Positions 27,844 to 38,101 of a stretch of 60,734 bases of DNA are shown here, piece after piece (the first letter of the stretch is position 1; every line of letters starts with the position of its first letter). A program made the position numbers and the translations under genes. The DNA is from Schwartzia sp. (in: firmicutes) (GTDB lineage Bacteria; Bacillota; Negativicutes; Selenomonadales; Selenomonadaceae). The notes under the pieces are model-generated. The model searched no databases. It was not told where the DNA came from and worked only from the letters and a program-made list of their open reading frames with translations. The DNA lies in the NCBI GenBank assembly GCA_017480545.1, contig JAFVAI010000020.1, positions 1 through 60,734 of the forward strand. The letters run 5' to 3'.

Positions 27844-28149
27844 GTGAAAATTGATCGAAAGGCGCACGCAACGCGCGAGGCGGAAATCCTGATCCAAGCC
27901 GCGAACGAGCGGCGCGAGCTGAACAAGATGAAGCTCCCCGGCGAGCCGGTCATCAAGGAACGGGCGAAACGCCTCGACAACGACGGCCTGCAAAATTCCA
28001 TTGGGAACCTGCTCGGGCGCTACGGGCAGAAGATCGAGGAGCAACAGGCGGCAGCGGCGGCCGCCGCCGAAAAGAACGGTGGCGAGGCCTGGAAACGCGA
28101 TCTGCCCAAGGACCAACCCACGAAGAAATCACACGATTACCGCGCCTGA
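27844..28149 (+). CDS. Uncharacterised basic small protein
   Basis: A 101-residue charged protein with a helical N-terminal half (HATREAEILIQAANERREL), a poly-Ala stretch (QQAAAAAAAEKNGG) and a basic end. No family is recognised. GTG at 27844 is preferred because GGAG lies eight bases upstream; the GTG at 27835 overlaps that site. A TATAAT at 27792-27797 may be its -10. It is 34 bases upstream of nagB and may be cotranscribed with it. Confidence 0.6.
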   Translation: MKIDRKAHATREAEILIQAANERRELNKMKLPGEPVIKERAKRLDNDGLQNSIGNLLGRYGQKIEEQQAAAAAAAEKNGGEAWKRDLPKDQPTKKSHDYRA

Positions 28150-28183
28150 TTGTTTTGGCAAAAATACCTCGGGAGGATACGGC

Positions 28184-28933
28184 ATGAAAATCAAAGTTGT
28201 AGACACGTACGATGAAATCAGCGACGAAGCCGCGGAACTGGTGCTCGCCCAGCTCCGCGAAAAGCCGGACTGTGTGCTGGGCCTGACGGCCGGTTCGTCG
28301 CCGATGGGGCTTTACGAGCGGCTGCAAGCCGCGTATCAGGAAGGGCGCGCGGATTTCTCCCGCGTCCGTATCTTTACGTTGAGCGAGTACATTGGTCTCG
28401 ACGAGCAGGACGAGCAGAGCTTCGCCTATTACACGCGCAAAAATTTTTGCGACGGGCTGAACCTGTCCGAGCAAAATATCCGTATGCCGAACGGCATGGC
28501 CGACGACATCGCCCTCGAATGCGCGCGCTACGGCGAGGCCATCGCGGCAGCGGGCGGCATCGACCTGATGATCCTCGGCATCGGGCCGAACGCCCATATC
28601 GGCTTTAACGAGCCGGGATCGTGCTTTGTGCCGGAAACCCACGTCGTCGAACTTTCCAACGCCACCCGCGCCGCCAACGCGCGCTTTTTCGACGTGCCCG
28701 ACGACGTGCCGCATTGGGCCGTCAGCATGGGAATGCGCGATATCATGTTCGCGCAAAAAATCCTGCTCCTCGCTAGCGGCCCGGGCAAAACGGAAGCGCT
28801 CAAAATGGCCGTGGCCGGCGACATCACGCCGAAAGCGCCCGCCTCGCTCCTGCAGCTGCACCGAGGCGCGATTGTCATTGCCGACCAAGCCGCGGCCAGC
28901 CGCCTGCCCGGCTACGATGGTTGCCCGTCATGA
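28184..28933 (+). CDS. nagB: Glucosamine-6-phosphate deaminase family protein
   Basis: A 249-residue isomerase-fold protein expected to convert glucosamine-6-phosphate to fructose-6-phosphate and ammonia. LGLTAGSSPMGLYERL is the phosphate site, and LGIGPNAHIGFNEPGS holds the ring-opening histidine and glutamate. The segment normally reading DEY (E. coli D72) reads SEY here (FTLSEYIGL), so the usual base is Ser. Start at 28184 with GGGAGG. The nagA start overlaps its stop (ATGA), which supports a role in amino-sugar use despite the substitution. Confidence 0.85.
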   Translation: MKIKVVDTYDEISDEAAELVLAQLREKPDCVLGLTAGSSPMGLYERLQAAYQEGRADFSRVRIFTLSEYIGLDEQDEQSFAYYTRKNFCDGLNLSEQNIRMPNGMADDIALECARYGEAIAAAGGIDLMILGIGPNAHIGFNEPGSCFVPETHVVELSNATRAANARFFDVPDDVPHWAVSMGMRDIMFAQKILLLASGPGKTEALKMAVAGDITPKAPASLLQLHRGAIVIADQAAASRLPGYDGCPS

Positions 28934-30096
28934 AGGCGATCGCCGGCGGCAGGCTCATCGTCCCCGGCGAAGGGGAAAGTTTTCGCGTACTCTCCGGGTA
29001 CGCGATTCTTTATGGGGAAAAAATCGAGCGAATCGTGCCCGAGGCGGAGCTTTTCACCGACGGCACGGACGCGCCGGAGCACGTAATCAACGCGCAAGGC
29101 GATTACGTCTCGCCGGGATTCGTGAACGTCCATATCCACGGCGCCATGGGCGCCGACGCGATGGACGACGACGCGGATGCCGTGCCGACGATGGCGCGCC
29201 ATCAAGTTTCCACCGGCGTGACCTCGTTCCTCCCCACCACCATGACCTGCCCCATGCCCGCTGTGCGCCGCGCCCTCTCCCGCATCCGCGCGGCCATGCG
29301 AACACAGGATGGAGCCCGTGTGCTCGGCGCGCACATGGAAGGCCCCTTCATCAACGCGGCGCGCTGCGGCGCGCAGGATGCCGCCCACATCCTTCCGGCG
29401 GACTTCTCGCTGATCGAGCCGTTCCTCGACGTGTTGCGGCTCGTCACCTTTGCGCCCGAGGAGCTGCCGCAAGGCTCCGACTTCATCGAGCGTTGCGCGG
29501 CGGCGGGTGTCGTGCTTTCCGTCGGTCACAGCGCGGCGGATTATGAAACGGCCCAACGCTGTTTCGTCGAAAAAAATATCCGCCATGTCACCCATCTCTT
29601 CAACGGCATGGCGCCGTTCCACCACCGTACGCCCGGTCTCGTCGGCGCGGCCCTCGAAAGCGGGGCCGATTGTGAACTGATCGCCGACAATGTCCACTCG
29701 CACCCGACGGCGCACCGTCTGCTCTGGCGGGCGAAGCAGGGACGCCACATCATCCTCATCACCGACTCCATCCGCGCCACCGGACTCGGCGACGGACGAT
29801 CCGAGCTTGGCGGGCAGACCGTTTTCGTCAAAGAAGGCACCGCCACCCTCGCCGACGGGACCATCGCGGGCAGTGTGCTCACCATGGACCGCGCCGTAAA
29901 AAACTTCGCCGAAAACACGTGCTGCGGCCTCCCCGCCGCCGTCGCCTGCGCGACCAAGAACGCCGCCGCAAGCCTCGGCCTCTACGGAGAACTGGGATCG
30001 CTGGCACCCGGCAAGCGCGCCGATTTCACAATCTTCGACGAGGATGTGCAGATCCAAAAAACGATTGTCGACGGAAATCTCATGTACCAAAAATAA
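28930..30096 (+). CDS. nagA: N-acetylglucosamine-6-phosphate deacetylase
   Basis: A 388-residue amidohydrolase that releases acetate from GlcNAc-6-P. It shows NVHIHGAMGADAMD (HxH motif), LGAHMEGPFIN with the metal glutamate, SVGHSAADYE, VTHLFNGMAPFHHR and the catalytic aspartate in ITDSIRATGL. The start at 28930 overlaps nagB by four bases; the product feeds NagB directly. A terminator follows. Confidence 0.94.
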   Translation: MKAIAGGRLIVPGEGESFRVLSGYAILYGEKIERIVPEAELFTDGTDAPEHVINAQGDYVSPGFVNVHIHGAMGADAMDDDADAVPTMARHQVSTGVTSFLPTTMTCPMPAVRRALSRIRAAMRTQDGARVLGAHMEGPFINAARCGAQDAAHILPADFSLIEPFLDVLRLVTFAPEELPQGSDFIERCAAAGVVLSVGHSAADYETAQRCFVEKNIRHVTHLFNGMAPFHHRTPGLVGAALESGADCELIADNVHSHPTAHRLLWRAKQGRHIILITDSIRATGLGDGRSELGGQTVFVKEGTATLADGTIAGSVLTMDRAVKNFAENTCCGLPAAVACATKNAAASLGLYGELGSLAPGKRADFTIFDEDVQIQKTIVDGNLMYQK

Positions 30097-30120
30097 GGCG
30101 ATGGGTCGAATATCATAAGG

Positions 30121-30159
30121 AAAGCCTCCATTCCTTTCTTCGGGAACGGAGGCTTTTTT
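30121..30159 (+). terminator. Terminator after nagBA
   Basis: AAAGCCTCC and TTCC pair with GGAA and GGAGGCTTT around a short loop, ending in T6. Confidence 0.85.
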
Positions 30160-30198
30160 ATCCCCGCAGAATTTTTCTGTCGCTCATTCATTTTTTCA

Positions 30199-30227
30199 TT
30201 GACACACTTCCGGGTGTGCATTATCAT
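30199..30227 (+). promoter_or_regulatory. Promoter of the SBP-chelatase operon with Fur-like box
   Basis: TTGACA (30199-30204), a 17-bp spacer and TATCAT (30222-30227). Across the -10 the minus strand reads AATAATGATAATG (30219-30233), which fits two of the three GATAAT-like hexamers of a Fur box. Iron control is thus plausible but not shown. Confidence 0.6.
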
Positions 30228-30277
30228 TATTTTTATGGAGGATTCATTTTTTATGCAACCATGAGGAGAGAACAGGC

Positions 30278-31246
30278 ATGAAAACAACTTGGCGAATTTT
30301 TGCGACGATTCTTTGCGCGCTGATGTTGGCCGCAGCCATCGGCTGCGGCGGCGGAAACGCGTCCACGGAAAAGAAGCCGGAGAGCGCGGCCAAAACCGAA
30401 AGCTTCGCGACCTTGAAAGACGATCTCGGACGGGAAGTGACGCTGGCCAAAAAACCGGAACGCATCGTAGTGACGTCGGCGTCGTTTTTGGAGCCGCTCC
30501 ACACGGTGGGCGGCGACGTGGTCGGCCGCCCCGACTCAAAGTCAGTGCCGGATTGGGCGAAGGACAAAACGAGCATCGGGCGCGTTTACAACGTGGACCT
30601 TGAAAAACTGCTTGCCTGCGCCCCCGACCTTGTGATTGCCAACAAAGGCATGAACGAGAAGCTTCTGCAAACCTTGGAAATCAATAAAATTCCCTGCCTT
30701 GTGGTGGACATGAAGAATTACAAGGAAGTGAAGAATGAAGTGCGGATTTTCTCGCAAGTGACGGGCGAGAAGGAAAAAGGCGAGACGTTGATCAAAAACA
30801 TGGACGACAAGATCAAAGCCATCGCGGACCGCCTCCCGAAAGAAAAGCGGCGCGTGGCCATCCTGCACAGCACGGCGCAGGGGCTCAGCGTACAGTTGGA
30901 CACCAGTATCGCGGGCTCCACGGCGAAAATGCTGGGCTTCGAGAACGTGGCATCGGGCATGACGGCACTGGAAGGAAATCCCGACGCCGCCCCTTACAGC
31001 ATCGAGACGTTAGTCGAGCAAAACCCGGAAATCATTTTCGTCACGAGCATGGGGAAACTCGACGAGATAAAGCGCGGCATGGAGGAAACGATCGCGTCCA
31101 ACCCGGCATGGCAGACGATTCCCGCCGTGAAGAACGGGAAAATGTACTATCTCTCCCAAGAGCATTTTTTGCTCAGTCCCGGCATCCATTATCCCGATGC
31201 CGTGGAGGAGATGGCGAAACTGATTTATCCCGACCTTTTTAAATAA
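30278..31246 (+). CDS. Class III ABC-transporter substrate-binding lipoprotein
   Basis: A 322-residue exported lipoprotein with a signal peptide and Cys23 in AAAIGCGGG. The body is a FepB/BtuF-type binding protein (LGREVTLAKKPERIVVTS near the start, LEKLLACAPDLVIAN, the long bridging helix, and a C-terminal lobe with NGKMYYL). Such proteins bind siderophores, heme or cobalamin. No permease or ATPase is next to it; instead a CobN-like chelatase follows after 18 bases. A FecCD-type permease without a binding protein is at 57.8 kb. Confidence 0.87.
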   Translation: MKTTWRIFATILCALMLAAAIGCGGGNASTEKKPESAAKTESFATLKDDLGREVTLAKKPERIVVTSASFLEPLHTVGGDVVGRPDSKSVPDWAKDKTSIGRVYNVDLEKLLACAPDLVIANKGMNEKLLQTLEINKIPCLVVDMKNYKEVKNEVRIFSQVTGEKEKGETLIKNMDDKIKAIADRLPKEKRRVAILHSTAQGLSVQLDTSIAGSTAKMLGFENVASGMTALEGNPDAAPYSIETLVEQNPEIIFVTSMGKLDEIKRGMEETIASNPAWQTIPAVKNGKMYYLSQEHFLLSPGIHYPDAVEEMAKLIYPDLFK

Positions 31247-31264
31247 GGAAAGAAGGTACAGGCC

Positions 31265-34200
31265 ATGAAGGATGTCAAAATCATCTACCTGACGAACGAC
31301 AGCCGCCGCTACGCGGGCATGAAAAACGCCTGCCTCGCATTGCAGGACGAGGGAAAAATCTCTGATTTCTGCATGGCGGTAAAGCTTGAAGGCTCCAGCG
31401 AATGGGACCGGATCTGGGAGCGGAAATTCGGCGGCGCGAGCCTCGTGGTCGCGCGTTTTTTCCGAAACATATCAAAGTCGGCATTTTGGGAATCCTGCCG
31501 CGCGTTCCTTGCGGCGCAAAACATCCCGTACCTCTTGGACGCGGTGGAAGGCAAATCGGACGAAAAAGAGGAAAAGAGCGCGGGCGTGGAACCTTCCGTG
31601 GCCGCGCGGCTGAAAGGCTATACTTTTTACGGCGGCGCGGAGAATTTCAAAAATTTTTGGCTCTACGCCTCGTCGCTGACGGACACGGCCATTCCCGCGC
31701 CGGATGAGCCGAAGCAACGCTGCTGGGCCGGCATTTATCACCCCGAGTTGTCCGACGGCTGCACCACCGACCTTGTTTCCTACCGGAAAACCTATTGCAA
31801 ACCGGAGCGCCCGACATTAGGGCTCCTCTTCTACCGTGACGAGTGGATCTGGGACGACCTCGCCTATCCCGCCGCGTTCATCGCCGAAGCCGAGCGGCAA
31901 GACTGCAACGCGATCGCCGTGTTCACGAACCAGCTCCCGGACGAGAAGTTGGGCATGCCGAGCATCCGCAAAGTATTCGACGACTTTTTCACGGCGGACG
32001 GAAAAACCATCATTGATACACTGGTCAGCACCATGAAATTCTCGCAGGTGGGCAACGGCAGCCTGGCCGTCGCCGAGCTGGAAAAGCTCGGTGTCCCGAT
32101 TTTGGCGGCGTACACCTTGCTGACGACGGAAAAGGACTGGCGGGAGAATCCCGAAGGCCTGAACGCGGTGGAAACGTCCATCGCCGCCGCGCTGCCGGAG
32201 CTGGACGGCGCGATCCACGGCGTGCCCATCGCGGGGCGAAACGTGCTCCCCGACGGCGCCGTCGAGTACCGGCCCATACCAAACCGCCTTGCGCTGATGG
32301 TGGAGAAAGCGAAGAAATGGGCAAATCTCCGCCGCCTGCAAAACAGCGACAAAAAAATCGCGCTGATTTTCCACAATTACCCGCCGAAAAATTACAACAT
32401 CGGCAGCGCGTCGGGGCTCGACAGCATGGAAAGCGCCCAGCGGCTGCTCGCGCGCATGAAGGAGGACGGCTACACGATAGACTTCCTGCCCGAGACGTCG
32501 GAGGAACTGCTCCGCGTCATGACCTCCCACGCGACCAACGACCTCTCGCTTTTGACCGACAAGCAGGCGGAGGAATGCGAAAAACTCTCCGCAAAGGAAT
32601 ACGAGGCGTTTTTCAACACATTGCCGGAAGCGGCGCGGCAAAAAATGACCGAACAATGGGGCGAGCCGCCGGGGAGCGTGATGCTTTCCGACGAGGGCAA
32701 TATCTTAGTGCCGGGTACCATGAACGGCAACGTCTTCATGACGGTGCAGCCCGCGCGCCAATACGGCATGGATCCGTCGCGGGCCTATCATGACCCGTCC
32801 ATCGCGCCGACGCATCAGTATTTGGCGTTTTACTACTGGCTGCGGGAAGTCTTCAAGGCCGACGCGGTAATCCATTTCGGCACCCACGGCAACTTAGAAT
32901 GGCTGCCCGGAAAGGCCGTCGGCCTCGACGAGGAAAGCTATCCCGACATTGCCTTCGGCGCGATGCCGAACATTTACCCGTACCTGATGACGATTTCCGG
33001 CGAAGGCATCATCGCGAAGCGGCGTTCCGCAGGCTGCCTCATCGGCTATCTGCCGGCGCCCGTGGCCGAAGCGGGCGCCTTCGACGAAATCGCGGAGTTG
33101 GAAAAACTGGCGGACGAGTACAGCCATTTCCAAAACAAGGAAGGCGAGCAGGCGGCGGCCCTCGAGGAAAAAATCCGGCAGTCAGCGAAGGACACGAAGC
33201 TGGACGAATCTCTGCATTTGAAAGAAAATGCGCCGTTCACCGAATTCCTGTCGGAGCTCCACGCGCTGATCGAGGAGCTGCAGGACAGCGAAGTCCATGT
33301 GGGGCTGCATGTGCTCGGCGAACCGCCGCAGGGAGAAATCCTCGTGGGCGAAGTCATGCACCTCTTGCGCCTGTCCAACGGGAAGACGCCCGCGCTCTAC
33401 GACCTCTGGGCGGAAAAATACGGGCTGGTCTTCGACGAACTGGAAAAAGATCCGTCGGCGCTTCTCCCCTCCCTCGGCCTGACCGGCGGCGAAGCGGCGA
33501 ACCGTGTGCGGCGCGAGAGCCGCGCCTTCATCGAGAAAATCGCCGAGGGCGGCTTCACGCCGGAGGCGGCGGAGGCCGCGCTGAAAATCGGGGAAGCGGC
33601 GGACGGCTCCGCCGAATGGAAAGAAAAACTCGCCTCGCTGGCAAAATTCATCGTCGAGGAAATTTACCCGCGTCTCATGCGGACGACGGACGAGATGGGC
33701 CACACGCTGGCCGCCCTTTCCGGTGCCTACGTGCCGCCGGGGCCGTCCGGCTCCCCCAGCGCGGGCGGCGTCGATCTCCTGCCCTCGGGCCGGAATTTCT
33801 ACGGCGTCGATCCGCGCGGCCTTCCGTCGCAGGCAGGCTGGCTGACCGGCAAGAAGCTTGGCGACCGCATGATCGAGAAGTACATCGGCGACGAGGGCCA
33901 TTATCCCGAAAACATCGGCATGGTGCTTTGGTCGGGGCCGAATATGCGGAGCAGCGGACAGGACATTGCGGAGTTCCTGTATCTTTTGGGCGTCCGCCCG
34001 GTCTGGCAAAAGGGAAGCCTCCGCGTCACCGACATCGAGGTCATCCCGCTGTCGGAGCTGAAGCGCCCGCGCATCGACGTGACGGCGCGCATCAGCGGCC
34101 TGTTCCGCGACACATTGCCGCAGCTCGCCGAACTGATGGACAAAGCGGTGCTGGCGGTGGCGGCCCTCGACGAACCGGACGAGGACAATTTCGTCCGCAA

Positions 34201-34999
34201 GCATATCCGCGAAGACAGCGCGCTTTTGCAAAAGGACGGCGCCAGCGCAGACGACGCTTGGCGCAGCGCGGCTTTCCGTGTCTTCGGCGACGCGCCCGGC
34301 ACTTACGGCTCCGGCATCAACGTGGTTCTCGACGCGAAAAACTGGGAGACGGAAAAAGACCTCGCCGACGTCTATGTGCGCTGGGGCGGCCACGTCTTCG
34401 GCGGCGGGCAGCGCGGCGTCTTCCGCCCGGAGCTGTTCAAGAAACGGCTGGCCGAAACGGAACTGACGGTCAAGAACGAAGAAAACCACGATATGAACAT
34501 CTTGAGCTCCGACGACTACAACGGCTTCCACGGCGGCATGATCGCGGCGATCAAGAGCTTCGGCAGCAAGGCTCCCGTTTCCTACGTCGGCGACAGCGCG
34601 AACCGGGGCGCGCCGAAGGTGCGGACGGTGGCGGAGGAAATGAAGCGCGTCGTGCGCGCCGAATCGCTGAACCCGAAATACATCGAAGGACTGATGCAAC
34701 ATGGCTACAAAGGCGCCATGGACATGGCGAACCGCCTGAACATCAGCTTCCAATGGGACGCGACATCCAGCGTGATGGAGGACTGGATGTACGACGACTA
34801 CGCGCAAAAATACGCTTTCGACCCCAAGGTCCAGCAATGGATGAAAAAGGTCAACCCGTGGGCGCTCCAGAACATCGCCGAAACGCTCCTCGAAGCGGAG
34901 CAAAGGCAGATGTGGAATGCCGACGACGAAACGAAGGAGAAATTGCAGGAGCTTTACCTCTCCATCGAGGGTGAGTTGGAAGACGACGAGGCCGAGTGA
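31265..34999 (+). CDS. cobN: CobN/BchH-like metallochelatase large subunit
   Basis: A 1244-residue cytoplasmic protein of the CobN/magnesium-chelatase H family. Recognisable segments are [71 protein letters not shown], and the C-terminal [17 protein letters not shown] and [20 protein letters not shown]. The family inserts Co2+ or Mg2+ into tetrapyrroles; a related protein, HmuS, in heme-uptake operons has been reported to remove iron from heme. No cobalamin-synthesis genes are nearby, and the gene is tied to a binding protein and two AAA+ subunits. Substrate and direction are open. Confidence 0.88.
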   Translation: MKDVKIIYLTNDSRRYAGMKNACLALQDEGKISDFCMAVKLEGSSEWDRIWERKFGGASLVVARFFRNISKSAFWESCRAFLAAQNIPYLLDAVEGKSDEKEEKSAGVEPSVAARLKGYTFYGGAENFKNFWLYASSLTDTAIPAPDEPKQRCWAGIYHPELSDGCTTDLVSYRKTYCKPERPTLGLLFYRDEWIWDDLAYPAAFIAEAERQDCNAIAVFTNQLPDEKLGMPSIRKVFDDFFTADGKTIIDTLVSTMKFSQVGNGSLAVAELEKLGVPILAAYTLLTTEKDWRENPEGLNAVETSIAAALPELDGAIHGVPIAGRNVLPDGAVEYRPIPNRLALMVEKAKKWANLRRLQNSDKKIALIFHNYPPKNYNIGSASGLDSMESAQRLLARMKEDGYTIDFLPETSEELLRVMTSHATNDLSLLTDKQAEECEKLSAKEYEAFFNTLPEAARQKMTEQWGEPPGSVMLSDEGNILVPGTMNGNVFMTVQPARQYGMDPSRAYHDPSIAPTHQYLAFYYWLREVFKADAVIHFGTHGNLEWLPGKAVGLDEESYPDIAFGAMPNIYPYLMTISGEGIIAKRRSAGCLIGYLPAPVAEAGAFDEIAELEKLADEYSHFQNKEGEQAAALEEKIRQSAKDTKLDESLHLKENAPFTEFLSELHALIEELQDSEVHVGLHVLGEPPQGEILVGEVMHLLRLSNGKTPALYDLWAEKYGLVFDELEKDPSALLPSLGLTGGEAANRVRRESRAFIEKIAEGGFTPEAAEAALKIGEAADGSAEWKEKLASLAKFIVEEIYPRLMRTTDEMGHTLAALSGAYVPPGPSGSPSAGGVDLLPSGRNFYGVDPRGLPSQAGWLTGKKLGDRMIEKYIGDEGHYPENIGMVLWSGPNMRSSGQDIAEFLYLLGVRPVWQKGSLRVTDIEVIPLSELKRPRIDVTARISGLFRDTLPQLAELMDKAVLAVAALDEPDEDNFVRKHIREDSALLQKDGASADDAWRSAAFRVFGDAPGTYGSGINVVLDAKNWETEKDLADVYVRWGGHVFGGGQRGVFRPELFKKRLAETELTVKNEENHDMNILSSDDYNGFHGGMIAAIKSFGSKAPVSYVGDSANRGAPKVRTVAEEMKRVVRAESLNPKYIEGLMQHGYKGAMDMANRLNISFQWDATSSVMEDWMYDDYAQKYAFDPKVQQWMKKVNPWALQNIAETLLEAEQRQMWNADDETKEKLQELYLSIEGELEDDEAE

Positions 35000-35055
35000 G
35001 TAAATCATGCCCTCCCGAAAGGGAAGGCCGATATAACCGAAAGGGGAAAACAACA

Positions 35056-36078
35056 ATGAAACGACAGGGCACATTTCCGTTTACCGCCATCATCGGGCAG
35101 GAGGACATGAAAAAGGCGCTAGTGCTGAACGTGGTGAACCCGCGGCTCGGCGGTGTCTTGATCCAAGGCGAGAAGGGCACGGCGAAATCCACGGCGGTGC
35201 GCGCGCTGGCTGATCTCCTGCCGCCGCGCCAATGCATCGCGGGCTGCCGCTTCCACGACGACCCGGCGGACAAATCGAGCTGGTGCGACGAGTGCCATGA
35301 GAAATACGACAACGCCGAGCCGCCCGTCGAGGAACTGCCGATGAAGGTCGTGGAGCTCCCGGTCAGCGCCACGGAAGACCGCGTGGTGGGCACTTTAGAC
35401 ATCGAGGCCGCCATCAAGGAAGGCAAGCGCTCCTTCGAAACGGGCATCCTCGCCGACGCGAACCGCAACATTCTTTACGTGGACGAAATCAACCTGTTGG
35501 ACGATCATGTGGTGGACGTGCTTTTGGACTCTGCGGCCATGGGCATCAACACCGTCGAGCGCGAGGGCATTTCCTACTCGCACCCAGCGCGTTTTTCCCT
35601 CGTCGGCACCATGAACCCCGAGGAAGGCGACATCCGCCCGCAGCTTCTCGACCGTTTCGCGCTTTCGGTCTACGTCGCGGGGGAAAAAGACCTCGACCGC
35701 CGCGCCGAGGTCATCAAGCGCCGCCTCGCTTACGAGGACGACGCCGAGGCGTTCATCGCCCAATGGCAGGAAGAACAGAAAAACGAAGTGCATCGCATCC
35801 AGCGCGCGATGAAGCTCTTGCCGCAGGTTACCGCGTCCAATGAAATCCTGCGCACGGCGGCGCAAATCTCGATCGCGTTGGAAGTGGACGGCCACCGCGC
35901 CGACATCACGCTGATCAAGACCGCCGAGACGCTGGCCGCCGTGGACGGCCACACGGAGGTCACGAAGGACGACCTCAAGACAGCCGCGAAGCTTGCACTG
36001 CCGCACCGTATGCGCCGCCGTCCCTTCGAGGAACAAAAGCTCGACTGGGAAACGGTAGATAAGGTAATCGACGCATGA
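35056..36078 (+). CDS. bchI: Magnesium-chelatase-type AAA+ subunit I
   Basis: A 340-residue AAA+ ATPase of the ChlI/BchI/CobS-like family. Walker A is GEKGTAKST, Walker [17 protein letters not shown], sensor region [19 protein letters not shown]. The pattern [16 protein letters not shown], a cysteine-bearing insertion after the P-loop, is usual in this family. It drives the large subunit through a hexameric ring with the D subunit. The start at 35056 follows AAGGGGAA. It overlaps the next gene by four bases. Confidence 0.92.
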   Translation: MKRQGTFPFTAIIGQEDMKKALVLNVVNPRLGGVLIQGEKGTAKSTAVRALADLLPPRQCIAGCRFHDDPADKSSWCDECHEKYDNAEPPVEELPMKVVELPVSATEDRVVGTLDIEAAIKEGKRSFETGILADANRNILYVDEINLLDDHVVDVLLDSAAMGINTVEREGISYSHPARFSLVGTMNPEEGDIRPQLLDRFALSVYVAGEKDLDRRAEVIKRRLAYEDDAEAFIAQWQEEQKNEVHRIQRAMKLLPQVTASNEILRTAAQISIALEVDGHRADITLIKTAETLAAVDGHTEVTKDDLKTAAKLALPHRMRRRPFEEQKLDWETVDKVIDA

Positions 36079-37991
36079 AGCGGCAGGGCTTTCCCTTCGC
36101 CGCCGTCCTCGGCATGGAAAAGGCCAAGGAAGCCATGACGCTGGCCCTCGTAAATCCCCGCGCGGGAGGGCTCTTAATCAGCGGCGCAAAGGGAACGGGA
36201 AAATCGACGCTGGCGCGGGGAGCTCGTGAACTGACAGAGGCGCCTTGGACCGAAGTTCCCGTCAGCGTTACCGAGGATCGGCTCTACGGCTCCATCGACG
36301 CCGAAGCCGCCGTGACCCTCGGCAAGCGCAAGCTCCAGCCGGGGCTGATCGACGAAGCGGACGGCGGCGTCCTCTATGTCGATGACGCGAATCTTCTGCG
36401 GGACGATATTTTGGCGGCCATCCTGACGATCCGCGAGGCGGGCGGTTACCGTCTCGAACGCGACGGCCTTTCCGACTGGCGCGATACCGCCTACACGGTG
36501 TTGGCGGTCATGACGCCGGAGAGCGGCACATTGCCCGCTTCCGCCCTCGACCGTTTCGGACTTTTCGTCTCGGTGGACGAGGAAACGGACGAAGCCGCGC
36601 TGGCGGAAATCGTCAGCCGCACACTGGAATTTGAAAAGGACGGCGCGGCGTTCCGGGAAACGTGGACGAAAGAAACCGGCGGCCTCGCGAAAAGGATTGC
36701 CGAAGCGCGGGCTATTTTGCCCGAGGTCGAAGTCTCCGACGCCATGATCCGGCTTTCGTCGGTTTATACGTTGAAAGCGAACACCGCAGGCCATCGAGCC
36801 GACATTTATCTGATTGAGGCGGCCCGGGCCGAAGCGGCGCTCGCGGGACGCCGCTATGTGCTGCCAAAGGATTTGGAGCGCGCGGCGGAATTCGTGCTGC
36901 CCCACCGGATGCGGGAACTGCCGCCCGCCGAGCAGCCGGAGCCGACGCAGAGCGAGCCGCAGCAGCCGCAAGACAGCCGGCAGCAACCGCCGCCTCCCCC
37001 GCCGGAACCGGAGAACCGTGACGAACTTTTCTCGCAGCCCGACGCGCCGAAGCCCGAGGAAACCGACACCGAGGCCCACGAAGGCAACCCGGAGGATCAT
37101 CGGGACGACGAGACGATGGCGAACCCGAACACGCAAAGCGGCGACCGCATCGACGCCGCTGATATGCACGTAAAGCTGCCGCCGGTCTGGATCGAACCGA
37201 CGAAGGGACGGCAAAAGAAATCGGGCAGCGGCAAACGAAGCGCCACGCGCACCGACGAACGGCAGGGCCGCTACGTCCGCGCCGAGCTGCCGCGCACGAA
37301 GACTGCAGACATCGCCTTTGACGCGACGCTCCGCGCCGCCGCGCCTTACCAGAAATGGCGCGAGAAAAACGGCCTCGCGCTGGCGATTCGAAGCGAAGAT
37401 ATCCGAAGCAAAGTCCGTGAAAAGCGCACGGGCAACATCTTCCTGTTCGCGGTGGACGCCAGCGGCTCCATGGGCGCGCGGGAACGCATGAAAACAGTCA
37501 AGGGCGTGATTTTGAAAATCCTCCTTGAAGCCTACCAAAAGCGCGACCGCGTGGGCATGATCGCCTTCCGCAAAAATCAGGCCGAAGTATTGCTCCCCGT
37601 CACCAAGAGCGTGGACTTCGCGCAGAAAAAGTTGGCAACCATGCCCACGGGCGGCAAGACGCCACTGGCGAAAGGATTGGAGAAAACCGAGGACGTATTG
37701 GACATGATTTACCGCCAGGATCCAACACAAGACCCGGTGCTGATCGTTATCACCGACGGCCGCGCCACGACGCCGCTCGTCCCCGGAGGCGACGCCACGG
37801 TGGAAGCCATGAACGAAGCGGAACGCATCGCCAAGCGAAAGCTGCCCGCCGCCGTCATCGACACGGAAACCGGCTTCGTGAAGCTGGGCCTCGCGAAAAA
37901 GCTGGCGCAGAAAATGGACGCCTCCTATTTCCGCGTGGACAAACTGTCCGAGGACAGCCTGCTGCGCGTGTGGCGGAAGATGAGCCGGTGA
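36075..37991 (+). CDS. bchD: Magnesium-chelatase-type subunit D (AAA+ and VWA domains)
   Basis: A 638-residue protein: AAA+ domain (about 1-285), a Pro/Glu-rich linker (about 287-350, including [11 protein letters not shown]), and a C-terminal von Willebrand A domain (about 445-638) with the MIDAS motif [14 protein letters not shown]. The AAA domain still has Walker A (GAKGTGKST) and Walker B ([10 protein letters not shown]), whereas many D subunits have lost the P-loop. It bridges the I ring and the H subunit. A frameshifted copy of its last 212 bp is at 44783. Confidence 0.92.
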   Translation: MKRQGFPFAAVLGMEKAKEAMTLALVNPRAGGLLISGAKGTGKSTLARGARELTEAPWTEVPVSVTEDRLYGSIDAEAAVTLGKRKLQPGLIDEADGGVLYVDDANLLRDDILAAILTIREAGGYRLERDGLSDWRDTAYTVLAVMTPESGTLPASALDRFGLFVSVDEETDEAALAEIVSRTLEFEKDGAAFRETWTKETGGLAKRIAEARAILPEVEVSDAMIRLSSVYTLKANTAGHRADIYLIEAARAEAALAGRRYVLPKDLERAAEFVLPHRMRELPPAEQPEPTQSEPQQPQDSRQQPPPPPPEPENRDELFSQPDAPKPEETDTEAHEGNPEDHRDDETMANPNTQSGDRIDAADMHVKLPPVWIEPTKGRQKKSGSGKRSATRTDERQGRYVRAELPRTKTADIAFDATLRAAAPYQKWREKNGLALAIRSEDIRSKVREKRTGNIFLFAVDASGSMGARERMKTVKGVILKILLEAYQKRDRVGMIAFRKNQAEVLLPVTKSVDFAQKKLATMPTGGKTPLAKGLEKTEDVLDMIYRQDPTQDPVLIVITDGRATTPLVPGGDATVEAMNEAERIAKRKLPAAVIDTETGFVKLGLAKKLAQKMDASYFRVDKLSEDSLLRVWRKMSR

Positions 37992-38010
37992 GGACGCAAA
38001 TTTTATTATG

Positions 38011-38064
38011 AAAAAAGCATTTCTCCGAAGCTTTCAAGGCGAGGCTTCGGGGAAATGCTTTTTT
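38011..38064. terminator. Bidirectional terminator after bchD
   Basis: AAAAAAGCATTTC and CCGAAGC pair with GCTTCGG and GAAATGCTTTTTT. It lies between convergent bchD and the island's last gene. Confidence 0.85.
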
Positions 38065-38101
38065 CGTTGTTTCGTTTGCGAAGCGTATAGTGACGGAAAG
38101 A

